Below are positions 18,209 through 25,936 of a DNA stretch of 64,000 nucleotides, piece by piece. The position numbers were made by a program, and so were the translations under genes. The first letter of the stretch is position 1; every line of letters starts with the position of its first letter. The DNA comes from Natroniella acetigena (lineage in GTDB: Bacteria > Bacillota > Halanaerobiia > Halobacteroidales > Halobacteroidaceae), in assembly GCF_023227745.1 (NCBI RefSeq), contig NZ_JALKBX010000005.1, forward strand, positions 1 to 64,000, read 5' to 3'. The notes below the pieces were generated by a model. It searched no databases and was not told where the DNA came from. It was given only the letters and a program-made list of their open reading frames with translations.

Positions 18209-18646
18209 CGCATTAGAAAATATGGCAAAAAGGATGAAGTCTTTAAAATACGTTGGGCACTTCTTAAAAATATAGAAGATCTCACAGAAAAACAAATATC
18301 AAACTTAGTATTAGCCTGTGATAAGTATCCTCAATTAGCTAAACTACATTATTTAAAAGAAGAGTTCAGAAAATTTTTTGAGATTAAAACAAAAGAATAT
18401 GCCCTTAGTTTTATTGACTATTTTAAAGATTTAGTAGCACAATATGATATCCCAGAATTAAATTCTTTCTGTGGAACTATTGATAATTGGCTACCATATA
18501 TTTTGAATTATTATGATTATCCTATTTCTAATGGGCTAGTTGAAGGTAATAATCATAAAATCAAAAATATTAAACGTAGAGGATATAATTATCGTAATCA
18601 GGAAAATTTTAACCTACGAGTTCTAGCAGAATTCAAATGCTCCTGA
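18209..18646 (+). pseudogene. C-terminal fragment of an ISL3-family transposase
   Basis: 145 codons with no start. The string NGLVEGNNHKIKNIKRRGYN near the end is the hallmark of the ISL3 DDE C-terminus (the Glu of VEG-N is catalytic). The fragment begins abruptly at 18209, just after a palindrome, so the N-terminal two thirds are lost. Its last nine codons and the following IS end repeat 1-246. Confidence 0.85.
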
Positions 18647-18863
18647 ATTATTTTGAATTTTAAGCTAATAATTAAGTAGGATAAGCCTAATTTTTAAATT
18701 CACATTATTATCAATTATAGATAACTATAGTCTATAAGACATTTATCAGGTTTTACTAGGAAAACAATCAATGTTTTATTATTAATTATTATCCATAATT
18801 TTCATATAGGTTGATATTAGGTATGTCAGCTAATTTATTTTTCACAAAAATCGAGGAAGAACC
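18618..18863 (+). mobile_element. Right end of an ISL3-type element (copy 2)
   Basis: Nearly identical to 1-246 over its full length, with only a handful of mismatches. Both copies end in AAAAATCGAGGAAGAACC. The boundary at 18863 lies one base from the stop codon of the small reverse gene at 18865. Confidence 0.8.
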
Positions 18864-18864
18864 T

Positions 18865-19005
18865 TTAATTTTCTCTTCTTTCTTCATCGACCCTAGCCTC
18901 AAATTTTCTTAAATGTTCCTTATCCTCTTTTATCAGTTCCTGCACAATTTCTTGATTTATGGGATCTAAGTCGTCTATCCTTTTTTCATAAGCTTCAACA
19001 TCCAT
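18865..19005 (-). CDS. Small charged protein of 46 residues
   Basis: Too short for most gene finders. It reads from an ATG at 19005 with AAGGAGAATCC directly before it. The product is highly charged and probably a single long helix pair: MDVEAYEKRIDDLDPINQE, then IVQELIKEDKEHLRKFEARV, then DEERREN. No family is recognised. The good binding site and absence of internal stops support a real gene. The TAA ends one base from the edge of the ISL3 end, so the original C-terminus may have been trimmed by the insertion. Confidence 0.6.
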   Translation of the reverse strand: MDVEAYEKRIDDLDPINQEIVQELIKEDKEHLRKFEARVDEERREN

Positions 19006-19239
19006 GGATTCTCCTTATATAAGTATATATATTAGCTGTAGATCCCATTCTGGACACATCCTTTCTCTAATTTTACATTGTTTAACTAAATGTGTCCATA
19101 CTTTTATACTAACACTATGTGTTAGTCCGGCTAAGTCATTTTTGAAGCAAAAACTATATTTTTAATACTTCTTCAAATGAGATATAATAGTAATAAAAAG
19201 AATTTAGATTTTAAATTTTCTATTAAGGAGAGATCATTA

Positions 19240-20334
19240 ATGTTAATTTTTAATTGTACTAAGAAGCTAAGAGATGAGATAAATTTTCCTATTGAAGTAG
19301 TAGCAGAAGAAGATAGAGATGATTTTTATAATTGGCATGCTCACTTATTTAGAATTAATAGGAGGAAGTGCATTATGTTAATGAATGTAGCTACAAGGTA
19401 TTCTATCTTTTTGTATGGGTTAAAGAAGAAAGACTTTGAAAATTTTACCGCTTTATGTCGAGCTGCGATTAAGAAAAATTTTAAGGCTGATAGAATAAAT
19501 AAAGAGTATATAACAGAATATTTTGCTAAAGCAGGAGAAGTTAAATATACTAAGACCTATAATCGGAGTGTAATATCAACACTAAATAATATGAAGCGGG
19601 ATACAGAATTTAGGATTGATGATTTTTTGCCTACAGAACGAATGAATTTAATTAGGCTCAATAAAGCCAACAATGATACTCCAATTTTAACTTTAGAAGA
19701 TACCTTTCCTAGTGAAAGCCTCCAAAAGACCTTTCGAGAAAGAATGGGCCAACGCCGACAAGAGAATATCTATCGTTTTAAGCTAAGCTTAAAGGGGATT
19801 GAATCACTGATCTGGAGACGAATTGAGGTGCCAGAAAATTATACCTTTTGGGACTTGCATGTAGCAATTCAAGATGCTATGGGCTGGTTGGATTATCATT
19901 TGCATGAATTTAGAATAGCTGAGCCAGTAACAGGGGAAGAAATAGAGATAGGTTTTCCTAATCTAGAATTTGCTGATAATTTAAAGGTAAGTTGGGAAGA
20001 AAGAATAGAGGATTATTTTAATAATGAGAATAATAGTGCAACTTATATTTATGATTTTGGAGATTACTGGGGGCATGAATTAGAATTAGAAGAGATTGCT
20101 CCTGCTGAAAGGGATCAAGAATATCCATTTTGTTTAGCTGGGGAGAGGGCTTGTCCTCCAGAAGATTGTGGTGGAGTTGGTGGATATTATAGGTTGCTGG
20201 AGATATTGAAGGATCCTGAAGATAAGGAGTATGAAGCTATCTTAGATTGGGTAGGAAAGAAGTATAATCCAGAGGATTTTGATTCGGCGCAAGTAGAATT
20301 TGATGATCCAGATGAGAGATTGAGGAAGGGTTAA
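19240..20334 (+). CDS. Plasmid pRiA4b ORF-3-like protein with an N-terminal DUF6933-like domain
   Basis: Residues 1-130 (MLIFNCTKKLRDEIN, NWHAHLFRINRRKCIMLMN) resemble the DUF6933 domain. Residues about 165-350 are the pRiA4b ORF-3/IS1096 TnpR-like fold: RFKLSLKGIESLIWRRIEVP, WLDYHLHEFRI, YIYDFGDYWGHELELEEI and PPEDCGGVGGYYRLLEILKD. Such proteins occur on plasmids and in chromosomal islands, and their function is unclear. The ATG at 19240 is preferred because AAGGAGAG lies seven bases before it; an upstream ATG at 19177 has no such site. It fits the start of the accessory island. Confidence 0.85.
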   Translation: MLIFNCTKKLRDEINFPIEVVAEEDRDDFYNWHAHLFRINRRKCIMLMNVATRYSIFLYGLKKKDFENFTALCRAAIKKNFKADRINKEYITEYFAKAGEVKYTKTYNRSVISTLNNMKRDTEFRIDDFLPTERMNLIRLNKANNDTPILTLEDTFPSESLQKTFRERMGQRRQENIYRFKLSLKGIESLIWRRIEVPENYTFWDLHVAIQDAMGWLDYHLHEFRIAEPVTGEEIEIGFPNLEFADNLKVSWEERIEDYFNNENNSATYIYDFGDYWGHELELEEIAPAERDQEYPFCLAGERACPPEDCGGVGGYYRLLEILKDPEDKEYEAILDWVGKKYNPEDFDSAQVEFDDPDERLRKG

Positions 20335-20393
20335 TAGGTTTTTATTTTAAAGGTTATCAAATTATGGTATCATAAAGATAAGAGGTGATTTAG

Positions 20394-20819
20394 GTGATTG
20401 AGATTGAAGAAAAATTAGAGCATTTAAAAGGTTACTTCAAAGAAGAAGAGGATATAATAGCTGTCTATCTTTTTGGTTCTTATGGAACAGATCGTCAGAC
20501 GGAGTTGAGCGATATAGATTTTGCAATTTTATTTAAAAAGGATAAAGAGATTAATTTAATGAGAGAGATGGAGATAATGGCTCAGATCTCTTTAATACTG
20601 AAAGTAGAAGATATAGATTTAGTTAACTTAAATAAAGTTCCAATCCATCTGCAGCATGAGATAATTAGAACAGGAGATCTAATCTATGAAAGGAATAAAG
20701 ACAAGGTAAGTGATTTTATTCAATATGTATTGACTTATTATTACGATGAGCGAATTAGATTGAATAAATACTATGATGAGTATAAAAGAGCCTTAAAGGA
20801 GGAATATCTAAGTGACTGA
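20394..20819 (+). CDS. mntA: MntA-type nucleotidyltransferase antitoxin
   Basis: Minimal nucleotidyltransferase of 141 residues. The catalytic signature is VYLFGSYGTDRQTELSDIDF (about 24-43), GS-x(n)-D-x-D, and DIDLVNL gives the third acidic residue. Antitoxins of this family AMPylate their HEPN partner toxin near its RX4HXY motif. It starts at GTG 20394, seven bases after AGAGGTGA. The next gene, a HepT-like HEPN protein, overlaps its end by eight bases, the usual toxin-antitoxin layout. Two truncated relatives lie at 21251 and 36371. Confidence 0.87.
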   Translation: MIEIEEKLEHLKGYFKEEEDIIAVYLFGSYGTDRQTELSDIDFAILFKKDKEINLMREMEIMAQISLILKVEDIDLVNLNKVPIHLQHEIIRTGDLIYERNKDKVSDFIQYVLTYYYDERIRLNKYYDEYKRALKEEYLSD

Positions 20820-21219
20820 TAGGATAATTGATAAGATTAAGCTGTTAGAAGATAATTTAGATAAACTTAAGACTTTAAAAGAGATATCTAAGGATGAGTT
20901 TTTAAAGGATTTTAGAAATATAGAAGCAACTAAACATTTATTACAGACGTCAGTTGAGATAATGATTGATATAGCTAATAAAATTATTGCTAATGAAAGG
21001 TTAGCAAAGCCTGAAACAAGTGCAGATGGATTTAGAATTCTTGCTCAAAATGGAATGATTTCTGATGAAAGTAAGGAGAAATATATTGTAATGACTAAAT
21101 TTAGGAATCGAGTAGTTCATATGTATAGCAAAGTTGACGAGACAGAAATTTATAGTATTTTACAAAATAATTTGATTGATTATAGACTATTTATCAAGGA
21201 AATTTGTAAGTTATATTAA
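20812..21219 (+). CDS. hepT: HepT-type HEPN RNase toxin
   Basis: An all-helical HEPN protein of 135 residues carrying the diagnostic RX4HXY motif as RNRVVHMY near residue 102. HepT toxins cleave RNA when not modified by MntA. Translation begins at GTG 20812 inside the 3' end of mntA, with AAGGAGGAATATCTA upstream. All motif residues are present, so the pair looks functional. A 22-base exact match to the motif-coding region recurs at 39229. Confidence 0.88.
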   Translation: MTDRIIDKIKLLEDNLDKLKTLKEISKDEFLKDFRNIEATKHLLQTSVEIMIDIANKIIANERLAKPETSADGFRILAQNGMISDESKEKYIVMTKFRNRVVHMYSKVDETEIYSILQNNLIDYRLFIKEICKLY

Positions 21220-21250
21220 ATAAAGGAGACAATAGATGATTTTAGTTTAA

Positions 21251-21304
21251 GAAGAGGACATAATAGCTGTTTATCTTTTTGGTTCTTATGGGATAGATCA
21301 TTAG
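21251..21304 (+). pseudogene. mntA remnant, copy 2
   Basis: Eighteen codons read EEDIIAVYLFGSYGIDH and stop. They are almost identical to codons 16-33 of the intact mntA at 20394. Nothing else of the gene remains. Confidence 0.7.
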
Positions 21305-21347
21305 AATTTTTACTTATAATGAAATAGGTATAGTTGGAGGGTGGGAT

Positions 21348-21711
21348 ATGAAGAAAAAATTACCGATAGGTATTAATGACTTTAAGGAGACCAGAGAAGA
21401 TAATTACTATTATGTAGATAAAAGCCTTCTTATTAAAGAAGTAATTGATGAAGATGCAAAAGTAATTTTATTACCTCGTCCTAGAAGATTTGGTAAGAGC
21501 CTTAATATTTCAATGTTACATTACTTTTTTGAAAAAAGACAGAATAATTCTAATTTGTTTAAAGGATTAAAGATAGAGAAATTAAATAATAATTACTTAA
21601 AAAAGATGGGTAATCATCCTGTTATTAAGATTGACTTTAAAGGCTCAAAATCTAAAGATTGGAATCTAGCTTTAGAGAGAATAAAAAGGGCTATAGCAGG
21701 TGAATATCAAC
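21348..21711 (+). pseudogene. 5' part of an AAA-ATPase-like gene cut by an IS3 element
   Basis: Starts normally (GGAGGGTGGGAT before the ATG) with LPIGINDFKETREDNYYYVD and the P-loop LLPRPRRFGKSLNISMLHYF. This is the N-terminus of the AAA-ATPase_like/PD-(D/E)XK family common in clostridia and Bacteroidetes. After about 122 codons it enters the left end of the IS at 21712. The matching C-terminal nuclease domain lies beyond the IS, at 22974-23373. Confidence 0.85.
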
Positions 21712-21780
21712 TGAACTTCCCCCTGTTTGCTAGACAGTAAGTTAAGATATATAATATAATTACTTCAAGGGGGATTTCAA

Positions 21781-22083
21781 ATGGACGATGACAGAAGAAC
21801 TTATAGTGAACAATTTAAGCGTGAAACTGTTGAATTAAGTTTCAATTCAGAAAAAACCTGCAAAGAAATTGCTGAAGATTTAGGGCTTAGCTACCATAAC
21901 TTAATTAGATGGCGTAAAGAGTATAGAGATAACAAGGATCAAGCTTTTCCCGGTCAAGGTAAGCAAAAACTTTCACCTGAACAGGAAGAAATTAAACAAT
22001 TAAAAGAGGAACTGCGTATTGCTAAACAAGAACGTGATATATTAAAAAAAGCAGTAGGCATATTCCCAAAGAAACCAAGATGA
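21781..22083 (+). CDS. IS3-family transposase OrfA
   Basis: Helix-turn-helix DNA-binding subunit of 100 residues: [18 protein letters not shown], then an [15 protein letters not shown] recognition helix and a leucine-rich coil at 76-93. It overlaps orfB by four bases, fitting the family's translational frameshift or coupling. Confidence 0.9.
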   Translation: MDDDRRTYSEQFKRETVELSFNSEKTCKEIAEDLGLSYHNLIRWRKEYRDNKDQAFPGQGKQKLSPEQEEIKQLKEELRIAKQERDILKKAVGIFPKKPR

Positions 22084-22955
22084 AATATGGTTTCATTCGG
22101 GAGCACCGCAATGAATTTCCTATAACGAGAATGTGTCAGGTACTAGGTGTCTCCCGATCTGGATATTACAGTTGGTTAAATCGTAAACCAAGTAAAAGAA
22201 AACAAGAAAACTATAAATTAAAATTAAGAATAGCTCAAATATACTCCGAAAGTAGAGGAAGCTATGGTAGTCCACGTATTTATAAACAACTCAAGAAAGA
22301 AGGATTCAAGTGCAATAAAAAGCGAATAGAACGATTAATGAGAGTACTGGGATTAAAAGCAATACAGAAGCGAAAATTCAGAGTTACTACTGATTCTAAT
22401 CATAATTTGCCAATTAAAGAAAACCTTTTAGAGCGTAAGTTTGATGTAACTGAAAAAAATAAAGTCTGGGTTTCAGACATTACATATATATCAACCAAAG
22501 AAGGTTGGTTGTATTTAGCAGTCATGATAGACCTTTATTCTCGTAAAATAGTTGGCTGGTCAATGCAAAAGAGAATGACTAAGAATTTAGTCATATATGC
22601 TCTTAATATGGCCATAAAAAGGCGTAACCCTGAGAAAGGTCTTATAGTACATTCAGATCAGGGTAGCCAGTATGCAAGTCATGCTTTTCAAAAATTACTT
22701 TGGCAGAACAAGTTCAAATCATCAATGAGTCGTAAAGGTAATTGTTGGGATAATGCAGTAGCAGAAAGCTTTTTTGGTACACTAAAGACAGAACTAGTTT
22801 ATCATAATAAATACCAAACTAGAAGTCAGGCGAAACAGGATATATTTAAATATATTGAGATTTTCTATAATAGAAATCGCTTACATTCAACCTTAGATTA
22901 TAAAAGTCCAGAAGAGTACGAAAACGAGAGAAAAATGTCTAAACTATGTGTCTAA
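22080..22955 (+). CDS. IS3-family transposase OrfB (integrase core)
   Basis: 291 residues with an N-terminal HTH_21 segment ([18 protein letters not shown]) and the rve DDE core. The core has [11 protein letters not shown] (D), [12 protein letters not shown] (D) and [20 protein letters not shown] (E), and the C-terminus carries [19 protein letters not shown]. All catalytic residues are present, so this copy could be active. Confidence 0.93.
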   Translation: MKYGFIREHRNEFPITRMCQVLGVSRSGYYSWLNRKPSKRKQENYKLKLRIAQIYSESRGSYGSPRIYKQLKKEGFKCNKKRIERLMRVLGLKAIQKRKFRVTTDSNHNLPIKENLLERKFDVTEKNKVWVSDITYISTKEGWLYLAVMIDLYSRKIVGWSMQKRMTKNLVIYALNMAIKRRNPEKGLIVHSDQGSQYASHAFQKLLWQNKFKSSMSRKGNCWDNAVAESFFGTLKTELVYHNKYQTRSQAKQDIFKYIEIFYNRNRLHSTLDYKSPEEYENERKMSKLCV

Positions 22956-22973
22956 TCTAATGGGGGAACCTCA

Positions 22974-23373
22974 TTTTGATGTTGGAGGAGATACCCTCCT
23001 CCGAGTCTTAAAAAGCGAAGACTCTTCGTGGGATTGTAATTTTAGATGTCCTGAGAAGGTATATCATGCTTTTGTACTAGGTTTATTACTAAATTTACGT
23101 GATGATTATGAAGTAAATTCAAACCGTGAAAGTGGCTATGGTCGTTATGATGTAATGATTATTCCTAAAGATACTAATAAATTAGAGGTAGTAATAGAGT
23201 TTAAGAAAGTAAATAAACATAGAAATGAGGATTTAGAGGAAGCTGTTGAAGATGCTTTAGAGCAGATTGAAGATAGGCGGTATAGACAAGACCTTATAAG
23301 GAAAGGAATTAACAATGTTTTAGAGATAGGGATAGCTTTTTCAGGTAAAAGGGTAATGATTAAATCTATGTAA
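22974..23373 (+). pseudogene. 3' part of the AAA-ATPase-like gene: PD-(D/E)XK nuclease domain
   Basis: After the IS the frame carries CPEKVYHAFVLGLLLNLRDD, YEVNSNRESGYGRYDVMIIP and KLEVVIEFKKVNKHRNEDLE. This is the PD-(D/E)XK domain that ends AAA-ATPase_like proteins (D in RYDVMI, E-x-K in EFKK). About 250 residues between the P-loop half and this part are absent. A GC-rich double hairpin (22984-23024) lies between the IS edge and the recognisable domain. Confidence 0.82.
22984..23024 (+). other. Double hairpin next to the IS3 right end
   Basis: GGAGGAG (22984) pairs with CTCCTCC (22996), directly followed by GAGTCTT (23003) pairing with AAGACTC (23018). The two adjacent perfect 7-bp stems are unlike the neighbouring coding sequence. 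They resemble subterminal hairpins of IS200/IS605-type ends, though no such transposase is here. Confidence 0.45.
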
Positions 23374-23441
23374 TAATCTAAGCTAAATATCTGATTATAA
23401 ATAAAATTTATCATATGAAATTATTGAAATGATCAAGTAAG

Positions 23442-23469
23442 CACCTGAGAGGGTGTTTTCTTTTTTTTG
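23442..23469 (+). terminator. Intrinsic terminator after the interrupted ATPase gene
   Basis: CACC-TGAGA-GGGTG stem-loop followed by TTTTCTTTTTTTT. The stem is short but the T-run is strong. Confidence 0.65.
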
Positions 23470-23812
23470 AAATATTAATCGTATACTTCTAGTTGATATA
23501 ATCCATAATAAATAGTAATATCAAATTCTTCGAAAGCTATCTATTTGGATAGTCAATAAGTAAACAAGGTGTGGGAACCTTTATCCCTAGGGGAATTGAT
23601 TGATAAATATTACATTTAGAATCCATTAGTAAGTTAATTTAATAGTTGGTTTAGATAGTTATCAGGTGATCTTACAGAGTAGCTTAATAGTTACTCTTTT
23701 TAATTTGCAAATTGGTAATTTATTTATATTTGTTTTTTTGAGGTTTAAAATAAAATATAGTATGATATAATATGTAATATAGTGGTTAAGCCTCTAGAAA
23801 GGGGTGAGCAGT
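23470..23812. other. Intergenic stretch before the second MNT gene
   Basis: No gene seen on either strand. It is AT-rich. The last 60 bases hold a plausible promoter area (TATGATATAAT near 23761) and the AAGGGGTG binding site of the next gene. Confidence 0.45.
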
Positions 23813-24157
23813 ATGGAAGCAATAAAAGAAGAGAAGATTACCCAAAAAGAGATAGACAAAGTGGTTAAAAGATTGGCCAAAACATATCAACCAGAGACTG
23901 AAATGATATATTTATTTGGTTCTTATGCCTGGGGTGAACCTAATGAAGATAGCGATCTAGATTTATTGATTATAGTTAATAGATCAGATAAAAAGAAATA
24001 TAAAAGATCTATTAAGGGATATAGTTCTTTATGGGATATAGATATAGCAGTAGACATTATAGTTTACACTAAAAAAGAGTATGAGAAACTTTTAGATGAT
24101 GAATATAGTTTTTGTAGCTATATCGTAAAAAATGGGAGGAAAGTTTATGAATCCTAG
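23813..24157 (+). CDS. MNT-domain nucleotidyltransferase, second pair
   Basis: 114 residues with the catalytic block MIYLFGSYAWGEPNEDSDLD (about 26-45) and a third acidic position in VDIIVY. The start is the ATG at 23813, spaced after AAGGGGTG; a GTG nine bases upstream is less likely. The following HEPN gene overlaps by 11 bases. Such MNT/HEPN pairs act as toxin-antitoxin modules or as nucleotide-modifying pairs. The sequence is not a recent copy of the mntA at 20394. Confidence 0.87.
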   Translation: MEAIKEEKITQKEIDKVVKRLAKTYQPETEMIYLFGSYAWGEPNEDSDLDLLIIVNRSDKKKYKRSIKGYSSLWDIDIAVDIIVYTKKEYEKLLDDEYSFCSYIVKNGRKVYES

Positions 24158-24521
24158 TATAGAAGCTTGGATTAAAAAAGCTGAAAATGATTTAAAAGCT
24201 GCTGAAGTATTGATGGAAGGTGATATATTAGATGCAGCAATTTATCATACCCAGCAGTGTGCTGAAAAATCCCTAAAAGCATTTATAATTTATAAAACTA
24301 AAAGTTTTAGTAAAACTCACAATTTAACTAAGCTAGTTAAGATTTGTAATAATATAGACAAGGAATTTAAGCAATTTAAAAATCAAGCTGAAAAACTAAC
24401 TCCTTATGCAGTAGAATTTAGATATCCAGGGGATGAATTGACACCTGCTAAAAAGGAAGTAGAGGAAGCTATTAAAATGGCTGGAAAGATATTTAAGTTT
24501 GTTAGGTCTAAATTAAAATAA
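24147..24521 (+). CDS. HEPN-domain protein, partner of the MNT gene
   Basis: 124 residues, all helical, matching the PF05168-type HEPN family: WIKKAENDLKAAEVLMEG, AAIYHTQQCAEKSLKAFIIY, FSKTHNLTKLVKIC and AVEFRYPGDELTP. It lacks the RX4HXY motif of HepT, so RNase activity is not assured. The ATG at 24147 follows GGGAGGAAA and overlaps the MNT gene. A terminator lies directly downstream, making a compact two-gene operon. Confidence 0.88.
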   Translation: MNPSIEAWIKKAENDLKAAEVLMEGDILDAAIYHTQQCAEKSLKAFIIYKTKSFSKTHNLTKLVKICNNIDKEFKQFKNQAEKLTPYAVEFRYPGDELTPAKKEVEEAIKMAGKIFKFVRSKLK

Positions 24522-24537
24522 GTAGATATTATAAAAT

Positions 24538-24567
24538 GACTAATCTCCTAGTGAGGTTGGTCTTTTT
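24538..24567 (+). terminator. Intrinsic terminator after the MNT/HEPN pair
   Basis: GACTAATCTC pairs with GAGGTTGGTC around CTAGT and is followed by TTTTTTATA. Confidence 0.85.
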
Positions 24568-24923
24568 TATATGATTTTTTATATAATAATGTAATTGGTG
24601 CTACTTCACCACTATTTTCCAACTCCAAAAGATTATCTTCTTTGTAATAAGTAATTACTTAAATGGTTTAGGAAAATTTATAGTGGCTTGATTTTATATT
24701 AATAAGTGATAGATTTTCAAATTAAATACAATGTTTATTGAGCTTGTTTGTATTCTCGCTTACTTCGTGCTATTATAGTTAATCAATTTAGAATAAATGG
24801 TAGGAAATTTGGTGTGTTATGATGAATAATATGATTAATAGGTTGGGATTAAGTTAATTATTGCTGAAATGGTATTTTTTACAAATAACTGGGAATATTA
24901 CATAGACAAAGGAAGGAGAAATT
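24568..24923. repeat. Intergenic region with a remnant of the ylbJ upstream sequence
   Basis: No gene. Positions about 24627-24672 (CCAAAAGATTATCTTCTTTG, TAATAAGTAATTACTTAAAT) resemble the sequence just upstream of the two ylbJ fragments near 33810 and 61715. A third copy of that region therefore decayed here. The remainder is AT-rich and leads to the binding site of the nuclease gene. Confidence 0.45.
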
Positions 24924-25933
24924 ATGAAGTTAAATAATACTAAAATTATTACTTCCTTTAAAAGAATTAAACTTTTTGAAAATTGTGAACGACATTATGC
25001 TTTATACAGTTATTGGTGGCAAAATAAAGCTTTAGGAATTTCCGAAAAATTAAAGTGGGAATTATATAAAGCTAGAAAACTAAATACCCTATATACCTTA
25101 GCTGGTATAGTAGTACATAAAGATATACCTTAGCTGGTATAGTAGTACATAAAGTAATTACTGAGCGTATAAGAGTAGTTCGGAGGCAAAAGCAGTTACA
25201 AATGTTTTGGGATGTTGAAGGCTCTATTTTTAGTAAATATAATCAGTTAAAAAATACCGCAATAAAAAAGAGTAAAGAAGTGTTAAAAGGTAATGTGCTA
25301 AGAAAAGAGGATAAAATTTTGGAAGAAATCATTCTAAATGGTTGGAAGGAATCTTCCAGAGAATTTGTAAATAGAAATGAGGAAGTAAAATATAGACTTG
25401 CTGCTATAGCTAATAAATTAGAAAATAATACCATTTTCAAAGAAGCATTAAAAGTATCTTCAGAAATAATTTTGCTAGATAAGGATGAACCAATCAGTGT
25501 CGATTTATTTAATACCAAATTTTATGCTAATATTGATTTATTATTAAAACTTAAAGAAAGTGGAAAGTATATTTTAGTTGATTGGAAAACAGGCTCATCT
25601 AATATAAAAAGGGATAAAAAACAGCTCTTGTTATATGCTTTGTTTATATTAAATAAATTTCCAGAGGTAAAAATTGATGATATTTGTAATAGTGTATTTA
25701 TAGCAGCTTATTTACAAAACCAAAAGAGGTTTAGTTATAATATTAAGAAAAAGGAGCTTAAGAAGTTTGAGCAAGAGATAAAAGAACAATTTAATCTTTT
25801 TCATAATAAGTTACAGAAGCTTGAAGAAAATATTCCTTTACCCATTGGAAAATTTAAAAGAAGAAGTAAGGATTCTTATTGTAACTACTGTAATATGAGA
25901 AAAGTTTGTTTTAAATTAGATAAGGAGATTTAA
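24924..25933 (+). pseudogene. Cas4-like PD-(D/E)XK nuclease broken by a 32-bp duplication
   Basis: The first 69 codons contain IKLFENCERHYALYSYWWQ with the N-terminal Cys. An exact tandem duplication then shifts the frame to a stop at 25131. Removing one 32-bp unit joins it to the downstream frame as AGIVVHKVITERIRVVRRQK. The restored protein is about 325 residues, with YILVDWKTGSSN as the D-x-K active-site strand and a C-terminal CNYCNMRKVC. One Cys at the front and three at the back is the iron-sulfur arrangement of Cas4/AddB-type exonucleases. It lies three bases before the pPIWI-RE genes, in the same direction. Confidence 0.85.
25091..25154 (+). repeat. Exact 32-bp tandem duplication inside the Cas4-like gene
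   Basis: Units 25091-25122 and 25123-25154 are identical. Because 32 is not a multiple of three, the duplication causes the frameshift. Loss of one unit would restore the reading frame precisely. Confidence 0.97.
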
Positions 25934-25936
25934 ACT

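Larger units (their letters stand above)
21712..22973 (+). mobile_element. Complete IS3-family element (about 1.26 kb)
   Basis: Imperfect terminal inverted repeats: the left end starts TGAACTTCCCCCTG, and the right end read on the minus strand starts TGAGGTTCCCCCAT. Both share TAGACA about ten bases further in. Two overlapping frames (orfA 21781, orfB 22080) fill it. No clear target duplication is visible, and a large part of the host gene is missing, so a deletion accompanied or followed insertion. A solitary, diverged copy of one end lies at 61111. Confidence 0.85.

Noticed and set aside
24924-25933. CRISPR adaptation locus because of the Cas4-like protein
   Set aside because: No repeat-spacer array and no cas1 or cas2 anywhere in the window; the gene order fits pPIWI-RE instead.
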